This document shows, in pieces, positions 1 to 7,580 of a stretch of DNA of 52,794 nucleotides. The translations under genes and the position numbers were made by a program. This DNA is from an uncultured Lachnospiraceae bacterium (GTDB taxonomy: Bacteria > Bacillota > Clostridia > Lachnospirales > Lachnospiraceae). Location: NCBI GenBank assembly GCA_910588825.1, contig CAJURF010000016.1:1-52794 (forward strand), read 5' to 3'. The first letter of the stretch is position 1, and each line of letters opens with the position of its first letter. Under the pieces are notes generated by a model, which ran no database searches, was not told the origin of the DNA, and saw only the letters and a program-made list of their open reading frames with translations.

Positions 1-54
1 AACCCCTGTTACCGCCGTGAAAGGGCGGTGTCTTAACCGCTTGACCATGGAGCC
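1..54 (-). tRNA. tRNA-Glu (anticodon UUC), 3' part cut off by window edge
   Basis: Read on the minus strand from 54, the sequence forms a tRNA 5' half: acceptor strand GGCTCCA, a D arm containing AAGCGGTTAAGAC, and an anticodon stem of CCGCC/GGCGG around the loop CTTTCAC. The anticodon TTC (window 19-21) reads glutamate codons. The variable loop and the start of the T stem are present before the window ends, so the T arm, acceptor 3' strand and CCA lie outside. It has its own promoter just upstream. Confidence 0.93.
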
Positions 55-75
55 CTTGCCTCAGCGACGGTATTT

Positions 76-104
76 ATATTACCATATGTTTTCTATTTTT
101 GCAA
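76..104 (-). promoter_or_regulatory. sigma-A-type promoter of tRNA-Glu
   Basis: On the minus strand a TTGCAA -35 box (99-104) is separated by 17 bases from a TAATAT -10 box (76-81). The predicted start is about 15 bases before the mature tRNA 5' end, as expected for a stable RNA gene. Confidence 0.7.
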
Positions 105-136
105 TAGGTTTTTGAAATATTTCTTCTTTCATTTTT

Positions 137-164
137 GGAGATGCCTGCATGGGCAGACATCTCC
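137..164. other. 12-bp stem-loop downstream of crh
   Basis: GGAGATGCCTGC and GCAGACATCTCC form a stem with one mismatch around a four-base loop. The hairpin sits where a terminator for the crh operon would be expected, but the T-rich tail (GTTTTGTT) is on the plus strand, where there is no gene. On the minus strand the hairpin is followed by A residues. It may act as a transcript 3'-end stabiliser or a poor terminator. Confidence 0.45.
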
Positions 165-177
165 GTTTTGTTCCGGG

Positions 178-441
178 TTATTGAACCTTATTATGACTGA
201 GATACTCCTCCATTTTCTCCATGGCTTCCTTCTCGTCCTCGCCGTCCGTAGATATGATAATTTCCTCCCCGGTATCCAGTCCCAGCGTCATCATTCCCAT
301 AATGCTTTTTGCATTTACCTCTTTTTGCTCCACTTCCACATGAATCTCACATTCAAACTGACTGGCCAGCTGCACCAGCTGCGCAACCGGTCTTGCCTCT
401 AATCCGGTATCCAACTTAATTTTTACAGGTTTTTTAATCAT
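178..441 (-). CDS. crh: Crh-like HPr-family protein lacking the PTS histidine
   Basis: An 87-residue HPr-fold protein. In HPr, His15 in a GLHARP motif carries phosphate from enzyme I; here the motif reads GLEARP, so residue 15 is Glu. Ser46, the target of HPr kinase/phosphorylase, is kept in the context NAKSIMGMMTL. This pattern (no PTS phosphotransfer, intact regulatory serine) is that of Bacillus Crh, which has Gln15 and acts as a co-repressor with CcpA after Ser46 phosphorylation. The position next to whiA matches the Bacillus yvcJ-yvcK-whiA-crh cluster. The start has a strong GGAGGAG site. It could not work as a sugar PTS carrier; a CcpA-partner role is inferred from the family. Confidence 0.85.
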   Translation of the reverse strand: MIKKPVKIKLDTGLEARPVAQLVQLASQFECEIHVEVEQKEVNAKSIMGMMTLGLDTGEEIIISTDGEDEKEAMEKMEEYLSHNKVQ

Positions 442-462
442 AATAACTCCTCCTTAATCCTT

Positions 463-492
463 CGTATAGTAACAATCCATTACTATTCTCAA
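463..492 (-). promoter_or_regulatory. possible promoter before crh
   Basis: A TTGAGA (487-492) and TATACG (463-468) pair with an 18-base spacer lies in the roughly 105-base gap between whiA and crh. The -10 box is weak, so crh may also be transcribed from the tcdA promoter. Confidence 0.35.
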
Positions 493-546
493 GTAATATC
501 GCACAGAGTTAACGACAAATCCATTCCGCAAAATATATATAAGTCA

Positions 547-1470
547 CTACGCCCGTAACTCTTGGGCCAAATTACTCAATTTCCTCAGCCTGTGATTTAC
601 ACCCGACTTGCCCACCTGAGGGGTCAGCATCGTTCCCAATTCTCTCAGTGTGGCATCGGGAAATTCCAAACGAAGCCTCGCGATTTCTGACAAGCCGCTG
701 TTTAACTGATCCAGCCCTACTTTTTCCTCAATCAAACGTATATCCTCAATCTGCTTCACAGCTGCATTCACCGTCTTATGTATATTTGCAGTTTCACAGT
801 TGACCTTTCGGTTCACAGAATTTCTCATATCTTTTAAGATACGAATATTTTCCAATTTCATCAAAGCCACGTTTGCTTCCATAAGACCCAGAAGCTCCAC
901 AATCTGTGCGCTCTCCTTCACATATACCACATAAGATTTCTTCCGCTGGACAATCTTCGCGTCAATGTGAAACACCTGCATCACTTCCTGGAGCTGCAGT
1001 GCTTTGTCCTTTGTCTGGCAGACAATTTCAAAATGATAGGATTTCTCAGGATCACTGAGGGAACCTGATGCCAGAAATGCTCCACGGATAAAAGCCCGCT
1101 TGCAACAGCTGTTCTGAATAACCATGTGATTGACTAAATACAGACTTTCGTCCTCCCTAACTGTCAGCTTAGCCGCCTGAAGAATACGCTGTGTCTGCTC
1201 CGGGCTGGCTATGGTAAGCATGTATATATTGCCTCTTTTCAGGCAGGGATTCCTGTTAATGACAACGTCTGTATTTATATTAAATGTTTTTTTCAATAAT
1301 GTAAAGTACTTTCTTGAAACAGCCGCATTTTCTGTCTGCAGCTGTAATTTTTCCCGGGAAATCATATGCCCGCACATGGCAATCATGGCAGACATCTCTG
1401 CTATCTGACAATGCATCGCCGTGCTGTCCTGCCGGGCCAGTTCCTCTTTGACATCTGATGAAAAAGACAT
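547..1470 (-). CDS. whiA: DNA-binding protein WhiA
   Basis: A 307-residue protein of normal WhiA length. The N-terminal two thirds is the LAGLIDADG homing-endonuclease-like fold without nuclease function, recognisable from the block CCKRAFIRGAFLASGSLSDP (about residues 117-136) with its conserved Gly-Ser and Pro-Glu-Lys-Ser. The C-terminal third is a helix-turn-helix region with LRELGTMLTP and GVNHRLRKL. WhiA controls sporulation septation in Streptomyces and affects cell division and chromosome segregation in Bacillus. It is 6 bases downstream of rapZ and upstream of crh, the standard Firmicute order, though a YvcK gene usually found between them is absent here. The ATG has an AGAGGTC ribosome site. 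Confidence 0.95.
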   Translation of the reverse strand: MSFSSDVKEELARQDSTAMHCQIAEMSAMIAMCGHMISREKLQLQTENAAVSRKYFTLLKKTFNINTDVVINRNPCLKRGNIYMLTIASPEQTQRILQAAKLTVREDESLYLVNHMVIQNSCCKRAFIRGAFLASGSLSDPEKSYHFEIVCQTKDKALQLQEVMQVFHIDAKIVQRKKSYVVYVKESAQIVELLGLMEANVALMKLENIRILKDMRNSVNRKVNCETANIHKTVNAAVKQIEDIRLIEEKVGLDQLNSGLSEIARLRLEFPDATLRELGTMLTPQVGKSGVNHRLRKLSNLAQELRA

Positions 1471-1476
1471 GACCTC

Positions 1477-2337
1477 TTACTTCTCCAAATCTCTGTGTTC
1501 AATCCGCAGACCACAGCCCTGTTCTCCCTTTAAACGCCGGTAAAGTTCTTTTGCCAGTGTCACGGATCTGTGCCTTCCTCCAGTACAGCCGATTCCCACC
1601 ACCAGGCTGGTCTTTCCCTCTTTGATATACTGGGGTATCAAATACCGGAACAAATCCTCCATCTTATCCGCAAAAATCTGGGCCGCCTCAAAAGACATGA
1701 CATAATCAAAAACTTCCTCATTCTCTCCGGTTAAATGCCTCAGATGATCCAGATAGTAAGGATTCGGCAGAAAACGGGCATCAAAAAGCAGGCTGCTGTC
1801 ATTAGGTATGCCGTATTTAAAGCCGAAAGACACAATGGAAACCATCAGGCTCTCAAACTGACGGTTATTGATAAAGATCCCCTCAATCTCCTCCCGCAGC
1901 TCTCTGGTGAGAAGCTGGCTGGTATCTATAATATAATCCGCTCTGTTTTTCAAAAACTTCAGCTTTTCCCTCTCCAGCCGGATTCCTGTACCCACTCTGC
2001 CCCTGGGCGCCAGAGGATGGCTGCGCCGCGTCTCCTGATACCGCTTTATCAGGACTTCATCCGACGCATCCAGAAACAAGATTTCGTAATCATATCCCTG
2101 CTGTTTCATCCGCTGCAGCACCCCCTCCAGCTCATCCAGAGCCTGGCCGCTGCGCACATCCACACCCAATCCCGCATTTTGGATTTCTTCCGCATTACTA
2201 TCTGCCATCATAGAGGCAAACTTTTCCATCAACGGTATGGGCAGGTTATCCACGCAAAAATACTCGGCATCTTCCAGCATTTTCAGCGCAGTACTTTTCC
2301 CTGCCCCTGATACTCCGGTCACAATGACAAAACGCAT
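1477..2337 (-). CDS. rapZ: RapZ/YvcJ-type nucleotide-binding protein
   Basis: A P-loop ATP/GTP-binding protein of the RapZ family, 286 residues from the chosen start. The Walker A motif GVSGAGKST is at residues 8-16 and the C-terminal signature GCTGGRHRSV is intact. E. coli RapZ is an RNase adapter controlling GlmZ and so GlmS; in Bacillus YvcJ has nucleotidase activity and affects competence, so the target here is unknown. An in-frame GTG at 2346 is possible, but the ATG at 2337 is preferred: it has GAGGTG at a proper distance and starts right at the beta strand before the P loop, as in other clostridial members. It lies between murB (23-base gap) and whiA (6-base gap). Confidence 0.92.
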   Translation of the reverse strand: MRFVIVTGVSGAGKSTALKMLEDAEYFCVDNLPIPLMEKFASMMADSNAEEIQNAGLGVDVRSGQALDELEGVLQRMKQQGYDYEILFLDASDEVLIKRYQETRRSHPLAPRGRVGTGIRLEREKLKFLKNRADYIIDTSQLLTRELREEIEGIFINNRQFESLMVSIVSFGFKYGIPNDSSLLFDARFLPNPYYLDHLRHLTGENEEVFDYVMSFEAAQIFADKMEDLFRYLIPQYIKEGKTSLVVGIGCTGGRHRSVTLAKELYRRLKGEQGCGLRIEHRDLEK

Positions 2338-2360
2338 CTCTGACACCTCATCTCAATAAC

Positions 2361-3305
2361 TTATGAAAAGTCTCCCAGCAGTTTCACCTCCGGCTCCAGT
2401 TTCACCTGAAACTGCCGCCATACTTCCTCCTGCACATGTTTCATCAGACCTGCCACATCCGCCGCCGAAGCCCCGCCGCAGTTGATCACAAACCCGCAAT
2501 GCTTCTCTGAAACCTGCGCGCCGCCCAGACGGCAGCCTCTCAGCCCGGCATCCATAATGAGCTTACCCGCAAAATATCCCTGGGGCCGTTTAAACGTACT
2601 CCCTGCACTGGGATATTCCAATGGCTGCTTGCTGCGCCGCTGCTGTGATAAATCCCCCATCACGGCGCAGATGGCCTCCTTTTGTCCAGGCTGCAGCTTC
2701 ATCACTGCCTCCAGCACCACATATTCTTTGGTTTTGACCACACTGGTCCGATATCCCAGCTCCAGCTGGTCTGCCTGGAGAGTCATCTGCCTGCCTGAAG
2801 GAGTCAGCACCGTAATTTCCTGCAGCACATCCTTCATCTCACCCCCGTAAGCGCCTGCATTCATGGCCACAGCGCCGCCCAGAGTGCCGGGAATCCCCCC
2901 GGCAAACTCCAGACCGGTGAGAGACGCCTCCATAGCTTCTTTTGACAGCGTTTTCAATGATGCCCCAGCCTGAGCGCGGATACACTGCTTCTCAATCGAA
3001 ATGCCGGACATATTCCTAAAAATCTGGATGATCACTCCCCGGTAACCGTGATCACTGACCAGAAGGTTGCTTCCATTTCCCACCACAAACCAGGGAATCC
3101 CATTTTCACTGCAGATTTCTATAATCTTTTTCACTTCATCCGGACTCTGGGGACGCAGGAAGTAATCCGCCGGACCACCAATGCCAAATGTGGTGTGCAT
3201 ACTCATGGGCTCATGAACCAGAATCCTTGAATCATCCATGATTTTCTGAAATAAACTTCCCAAATTTTCCATCTTGCCCTGCCTCGTTTCCATCTTGTTA
3301 TCCAT
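2361..3305 (-). CDS. murB: UDP-N-acetylenolpyruvoylglucosamine reductase
   Basis: Catalyses the NADPH-dependent reduction of UDP-GlcNAc-enolpyruvate to UDP-MurNAc in peptidoglycan precursor synthesis. The 314 residues show an FAD-binding N half (HTTFGIGGPADYF near residue 37, then VVGNGSNLLVSD) and a C half with AGSTFKRP, whose Ser is the proton donor, and GYFAGKLIMDAGLRG. The lack of the Tyr loop and the FKRP form fit the type II enzymes of Firmicutes. The listed ATG overlaps tcdA by 8 bases and has no clear ribosome site; Met12 at 3272 is preceded by AGGCAGGG and may be the true start. Cotranscribed with tcdA and rapZ. Confidence 0.95.
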   Translation of the reverse strand: MDNKMETRQGKMENLGSLFQKIMDDSRILVHEPMSMHTTFGIGGPADYFLRPQSPDEVKKIIEICSENGIPWFVVGNGSNLLVSDHGYRGVIIQIFRNMSGISIEKQCIRAQAGASLKTLSKEAMEASLTGLEFAGGIPGTLGGAVAMNAGAYGGEMKDVLQEITVLTPSGRQMTLQADQLELGYRTSVVKTKEYVVLEAVMKLQPGQKEAICAVMGDLSQQRRSKQPLEYPSAGSTFKRPQGYFAGKLIMDAGLRGCRLGGAQVSEKHCGFVINCGGASAADVAGLMKHVQEEVWRQFQVKLEPEVKLLGDFS

Positions 3306-4011
3306 TTTGAAGCAGATCTTTCACCACTTCAGCCGCAATCATCAGCCCTGCTGCCCCGGGTACAAAGGAAATACTTCCGGGTACCGGCCGCTTCTTCCCG
3401 TCAGAACTGGTTTTCAACAACTTACTTTTTACAGGTTTTTCTTTTGAATAAAGCACTTTCACCTTTCGTATCCCCCGTTTGCGCAGTTCCACACGAACCA
3501 CCTTTGCCAGGGGGCAGACACTGGTCCTGGAGATATCTGCAATCTCAAACTTTGAGGGGTCCATCTTATTCCCTGTTCCCATAGAGGAAATAATGGGAGT
3601 CCCGGATGCTTTGGCCTCTTCAATGAGCAGCAGCTTTGACGAAATTGTGTCAATAGCGTCTACAATATAGTCATATGCTGATAAATCAAACATATGCGCA
3701 GTATCCACGCCATAAAATGTGTCATAGGTGTGAACCAGGATATCCCCGTCAATATCGCTGATTCTCTCTTTTGCCACTTTTACCTTAGGCTTCCCTAATG
3801 TAGAATGAAGTGCATATAATTGTCTATTGATATTTGTAATATCAATCACATCGTGATCCACCAGAGTCAGACTTGCCACACCGCAGCGCGCCAGCGCCTC
3901 TGCCGCATAGGAACCAACCCCGCCCAGGCCGAATACCGCTATTTTCTTCATGCCCAGCACATCAAGTCCTTCTTTTCCGATCAACGGCTCCATCCGTGAA
4001 TATTCATTCAA
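3298..4011 (-). CDS. tcdA: tRNA threonylcarbamoyladenosine dehydratase (ThiF/E1 fold)
   Basis: An E1-like adenylating enzyme of the TcdA/YgdL family that cyclises t6A37 in tRNA to ct6A. The Rossmann motif GLGGVGS is at residues 28-34, followed by ARCGV, VDHDVIDITNINRQ and the adenylate-pocket DAIDT. The family N terminus SR-x-E-x-LIG-x-EGL appears at residues 5-16. The frame is open upstream to a GTG at 4029, but that codon coincides with the predicted transcription start; a TTG at 4011 has GGAAGGAG eight bases upstream and gives the family length (237 residues). It is the first gene of the tcdA-murB-rapZ-whiA-crh run and has a near-consensus promoter. Confidence 0.88.
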   Translation of the reverse strand: MNEYSRMEPLIGKEGLDVLGMKKIAVFGLGGVGSYAAEALARCGVASLTLVDHDVIDITNINRQLYALHSTLGKPKVKVAKERISDIDGDILVHTYDTFYGVDTAHMFDLSAYDYIVDAIDTISSKLLLIEEAKASGTPIISSMGTGNKMDPSKFEIADISRTSVCPLAKVVRVELRKRGIRKVKVLYSKEKPVKSKLLKTSSDGKKRPVPGSISFVPGAAGLMIAAEVVKDLLQNG

Positions 4012-4038
4012 TATGATTTCTCCTTCCACTTTCCTCTT

Positions 4039-4067
4039 ATTATACTATCAGTGAAGGGATTTCGCAA
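4039..4067 (-). promoter_or_regulatory. sigma-A promoter of the tcdA-murB-rapZ-whiA cluster
   Basis: TTGCGA (4062-4067), a 17-base spacer and a perfect TATAAT (4039-4044) on the minus strand. Transcription would start near 4032, about 20 bases before the TTG start of tcdA. Confidence 0.75.
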
Positions 4068-4120
4068 TGGACAGATGCTATCTCCTGATCTTTTTAAGGC
4101 ATTAACCTAAATTTCCGTTC

Positions 4121-4159
4121 CAAAAATACCGCCAGACAGGTTCCTCACCCATCTGGCGG
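4121..4159 (-). terminator. intrinsic terminator after the MBOAT/DHHW operon
   Basis: On the minus strand CCGCCAGA and TCTGGCGG form an 8-bp stem, extended by an inner AGG/CCT pairing, followed by TATTTTTG. It lies 7 bases past the DHHW stop codon. The 16-base string CCCATCTGGCGGCATC of its left arm is repeated after the LtaS-like gene near 20.42 kb. Confidence 0.8.
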
Positions 4160-4165
4160 CATCTC

Positions 4166-5569
4166 TTACTGAAAAAGCCCACTCATATATCCCACAGCAG
4201 CTTCCGAAATGGCGTCCGCATTATTCACAAATATCACATCCTGCACATTATTCTGCGCAACAAACTCAGGAATATTCCCCACAAAGTAACGGTAATCCAC
4301 CACATGGACTGTCTGATAATGGTCCACCAGAAACGGCACAAAGGCATTCCCGTAAGACTCTTTAATCACCACGCAGGAAGAACCATCCTGGAGCTCAGGA
4401 TTCTGAATCACAGAATAGGGGTTGTCTCCCCCGATAAAGCAGGAATATTTGCTCCCCCTGTCATAAGTAGACCCGTCTGCAACCACTTCCCATTCCCAGG
4501 TCATTCCGTCTCTGTCCGTATAGGTCATGGCATTGGTGCCTTTGGGGGTATAGGCCGTGATAATATCAGGATTTTCAGACAGCACAGCCGCCTGATTTCC
4601 AAAGGAATAGAAACTGCCCACGAAATCGTCAAATTCCCGGATTTCAAAGTCATCTCTGGAATTGGCCAAAATGCCCTTTTCCTTGCAGAACTTTTCATAT
4701 GCATAATAGGCCCCGTCCGCTGTCCAGTGATGGTCTGTGCGGAAATATAAATATTCTCCATTGTGGGACAACAGAGTATCAAACACTTTTACCCCCCGCA
4801 CGCGGCTGTCCAGATTATTCAAAATATAATCAAAAGCCTGGGACTGGTCGCTGCACCCAAGTGATTCCTGAATGTCTTTATCCAGATATATCCCAATGGA
4901 GGTGGGCGCCAAAATATCATAGACAACCGCTTTCCCATCCAGCAGCTGGGCCGCATTGTTAATCATTTTAATATACTGATTGGCAGATTCCAGGGCAAAA
5001 TAATACAGCTCAAATGCCCGGTCCTGGGCTATGTAAATGGTTCCCACACTTTCCGGCACTTCATGGAGCATTCCGTCTTCCCCTTCGTCTCCCTGTGCCA
5101 CATCCGTATCTTCCACATCTGCACCCGAATCTTTGTCTTTTGCAGCCTTGTCAGATGTTTTGCCTTTCTTCTTATTTTTTTTCTGGGTATCTGCCTCTGT
5201 GTACTCTGTGGGAATCTCGTCTCCTGTTCCCACATTGCCGTGAATCTGCTGTCTTCCCAGACCGTAGAGCCTTTCCACCGCCGCATTTGCTGTCAGCAGC
5301 TTCTCACGGAAAGGGAACGTATCCGCGTACCAGGTAGACACATCTTCAAAAAAATTTCCTTTCAAAATCCCCTGGACACTCAGAGAAGGAAACTGTTCCA
5401 GGTCCCGCTTCTCCAGCTTGGACTGTTCGGGACGCAGAGGTATGATCAGGCCCAGCAGACACAGCAGAATCAACACCCGCCTAAACACCTGAATCTCTAT
5501 CCGCAGATACTTTCGATACCGCTGCCGCTGCCGCTCCAGCCGCATCTGACGCTTTTTACTGACTTCCAT
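4166..5569 (-). CDS. DHHW-family (AlgX/AlgJ-like) polymer acetylation accessory protein
   Basis: A 467-residue membrane-anchored protein: a basic N terminus, one transmembrane segment (about residues 29-46) and a large exported domain. The motif RTDHHWTADGAYYAYEKF is the DHHW signature related to AlgX/AlgJ SGNH-like O-acetyltransferases, and ESYGNAFVPF supplies the typical serine-bearing strand. A low-complexity acidic/lysine stretch (about residues 120-175) links the anchor to the domain. It follows an MBOAT gene by 14 bases, and such pairs move acetyl groups across the membrane onto an extracellular polysaccharide. The ATG at 5569 with AGGAGGG is chosen over a TTG at 5587. The polymer acetylated is not evident; a teichoic or exopolysaccharide is possible. 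Confidence 0.82.
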   Translation of the reverse strand: MEVSKKRQMRLERQRQRYRKYLRIEIQVFRRVLILLCLLGLIIPLRPEQSKLEKRDLEQFPSLSVQGILKGNFFEDVSTWYADTFPFREKLLTANAAVERLYGLGRQQIHGNVGTGDEIPTEYTEADTQKKNKKKGKTSDKAAKDKDSGADVEDTDVAQGDEGEDGMLHEVPESVGTIYIAQDRAFELYYFALESANQYIKMINNAAQLLDGKAVVYDILAPTSIGIYLDKDIQESLGCSDQSQAFDYILNNLDSRVRGVKVFDTLLSHNGEYLYFRTDHHWTADGAYYAYEKFCKEKGILANSRDDFEIREFDDFVGSFYSFGNQAAVLSENPDIITAYTPKGTNAMTYTDRDGMTWEWEVVADGSTYDRGSKYSCFIGGDNPYSVIQNPELQDGSSCVVIKESYGNAFVPFLVDHYQTVHVVDYRYFVGNIPEFVAQNNVQDVIFVNNADAISEAAVGYMSGLFQ

Positions 5570-5583
5570 AACGAGCCCTCCTG

Positions 5584-7017
5584 TCAAAATTGAAAATACA
5601 AGAACGGGTTATAACTATTGCCCACCAGCGCCATCACAGATAAAATGAGCAGAAGCACCGGAACCAGCGCACCTGCCAGATACAAAATCCGGCTCAACCG
5701 TCCCTCCCACACTTTGCCCACATATCGAAACTGATCCCGCACTGCAGCCACAAACGGAGTACAGCCCACAACACTGATCAGCAGCAAAAAACAATGATTC
5801 TGAAAAAATATAGTGGTTTCCAGATTTGTCAGGGCGTTGCCGTTGAGTCCAAACATGCCCCTGACCACAATTCCCACATTGGAAAAGTCCGTAAAACGGA
5901 ACAGTACCCATCCAAATGCCACCACCAGCAGGGTATAAATATTGCGCAGCACCGGCGGAAGGCGGAAATGGTAAAATTTCCAGATTCTCTCTATAACTAA
6001 AAAACAGAAAAAATACAGGCCCCAGACAACATAATTCCAGGCGGCGCCATGCCAAAGCCCGGTCAAGGCCCATACAACAAACAAGTTTCTTATGGTCTTT
6101 ATCCTGCCATTTCGGCTTCCCCCCAGGGGTATGTATACATAATCCCTGAAAAAACTGCTCAGGGATATATGCCATCTTCTCCAGAACTCCTGTATGGACC
6201 CGGCAATATAGGGATAATTAAAATTCTCCTGATAATGCAGTCCGATCATCAGCCCCATGCCAATGGCCATATCGGAATAAGCGGAAAAATCCAGATAAAT
6301 CTGTAATGTATAGCTCAAAATTCCAACCCAGATGGCAGACACCGGCATACTGCCAAGAGCCGCCCCGTCCATTGGCAGAAACGTATCCGCCACCAGCGCG
6401 CATCCATTGGCCAAAATAGCCTTCTTCGCCAGCCCGGCTGCAAATCTCCAGGTTCCTTCTGCCACTTCGCTCATCCTGGCACGCCGGTGGGAAAGCTCTG
6501 CGGCAACGGTGTCATAACGGACAATAGGCCCGGCCACACACTGGTGGAACAATCCCGCATAAAGCAGAAGCATCCAAAATTTTTTCTGCGCCTCCACCTC
6601 TCCTCTGTATACATCCACTACATAAGATAACAATTGAAAAGTATAAAACGAAATGCCTATGGGCAGGACAATCTCAGGAATCTTCTCCGGCACTCCCGCC
6701 ACAAACTGGATGCTCTCCAAGATAAACCCTGTATATTTAAATATGCAGAGCAGCCCGATTAATATCACACATCCAGAGATAAAAAAAGCGGTACACAAAG
6801 CTGTATCCCGACGCCGTTCAATCTCTCTCGCACAAAACCACGCAGCAAATGTCATCCCCACAAGCAGTACCAGATACTGTGCTCCGCCCCATGCATAAAA
6901 TATCATAGAAAATACCAGCAATACGATATTTTTTCCCCGTATTGTGGCCATATTACTATAGACAATCAGCCAGATAATAAAGAAAAAACACACAAAATAT
7001 AAACTTGCAAATACCAT
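5584..7017 (-). CDS. MBOAT-family membrane O-acyltransferase (AlgI/PatA-like)
   Basis: A 477-residue multi-pass protein of the membrane-bound O-acyltransferase family. Landmarks are QEFWRRWHISLSSFFRDYVYIPLGG and LTGLWHGAAWNYVVWG, where the invariant catalytic His of the family lies in LWHG. Around ten hydrophobic segments are visible. The enzyme would pass acetyl groups from cytoplasmic acetyl-CoA to the outside for the downstream DHHW partner. The frame is open to 7110, but the ATG at 7017 with AGGGGAG six bases upstream begins exactly at the first membrane helix and is preferred. A consensus promoter lies about 150 bases upstream. Confidence 0.92.
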   Translation of the reverse strand: MVFASLYFVCFFFIIWLIVYSNMATIRGKNIVLLVFSMIFYAWGGAQYLVLLVGMTFAAWFCAREIERRRDTALCTAFFISGCVILIGLLCIFKYTGFILESIQFVAGVPEKIPEIVLPIGISFYTFQLLSYVVDVYRGEVEAQKKFWMLLLYAGLFHQCVAGPIVRYDTVAAELSHRRARMSEVAEGTWRFAAGLAKKAILANGCALVADTFLPMDGAALGSMPVSAIWVGILSYTLQIYLDFSAYSDMAIGMGLMIGLHYQENFNYPYIAGSIQEFWRRWHISLSSFFRDYVYIPLGGSRNGRIKTIRNLFVVWALTGLWHGAAWNYVVWGLYFFCFLVIERIWKFYHFRLPPVLRNIYTLLVVAFGWVLFRFTDFSNVGIVVRGMFGLNGNALTNLETTIFFQNHCFLLLISVVGCTPFVAAVRDQFRYVGKVWEGRLSRILYLAGALVPVLLLILSVMALVGNSYNPFLYFQF

Positions 7018-7163
7018 CGGCTCCCCTGACACTCCCAACTGACAGATGACAGCTGCACTTTGTGGAAAATCCACTCGTCCGTATCGCTCCCCAGCACGGA
7101 CAATTCCCACAAAAACAACGTCTGTCTTCTGTCAAAATTCGACTTCTTTCTCCTTCGAATTCT

Positions 7164-7192
7164 ATCTTATAGTATGGGCTGTCATTTGTCAA
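7164..7192 (-). promoter_or_regulatory. sigma-A promoter of the MBOAT/DHHW operon
   Basis: A perfect TTGACA (7187-7192), a 17-base spacer and TAAGAT (7164-7169) on the minus strand, between spoVAE and the MBOAT gene. The 5' leader would be about 140 bases. Confidence 0.72.
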
Positions 7193-7223
7193 CCAACTTT
7201 CCGGGATTTTATGTCACCCTTTT

Positions 7224-7580
7224 TTACCCTTTCATTTTCGGCTTAAACATCAGACTGGCAAGGTAGGAAAAGATCAATGCCGCTGAAATTCCCACCGCGC
7301 TGGAAGTAAATCCGCCCATGAACAATCCGATAAATCCACTCTCATCAATGGCCTTTCGAATTCCCTCCCAGAGCAGGTGTCCAAAGCCCAGCAGGGGTAC
7401 ACTGGCTCCCGCGCCGGCAAACTCCACCAGGGGACGGTACAGCCCTGCGGCACTGAGTATCGCCCCAGAACATACCAGCAGAACCATCACCCTTCCCGGC
7501 ATCAGTTTCGTCCGGTCCAATAAAATCTGCACCAGCGCGCAGATCAGTCCGCCTACCCAAAAAGCATGGAAATAACTCAT
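7224..7580 (-). CDS. spoVAE: stage V sporulation protein AE
   Basis: A 118-residue protein with four hydrophobic helices, of the SpoVAE (SpoVAEb) type. Conserved features are FWVGGLICALVQILLD at the N terminus, FAGAGASVPLLGFG in the middle and GGFTSSAVGISAALIFSYL at the end. SpoVA proteins form the channel in the spore inner membrane that takes up Ca-dipicolinate during sporulation and releases it in germination. The start overlaps the spoVAD stop by four bases (ATGA), so the two are translationally coupled. It ends the sporulation cluster. It is a paralogue of SpoVAC in this same window. Confidence 0.94.
   Translation of the reverse strand: MSYFHAFWVGGLICALVQILLDRTKLMPGRVMVLLVCSGAILSAAGLYRPLVEFAGAGASVPLLGFGHLLWEGIRKAIDESGFIGLFMGGFTSSAVGISAALIFSYLASLMFKPKMKG

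Noticed and set aside
5014..5593. Several overlapping plus-strand frames of 85-176 codons
   Set aside because: They are antisense to the linker and N terminus of the DHHW gene; composition is biased and no ribosome sites precede them.
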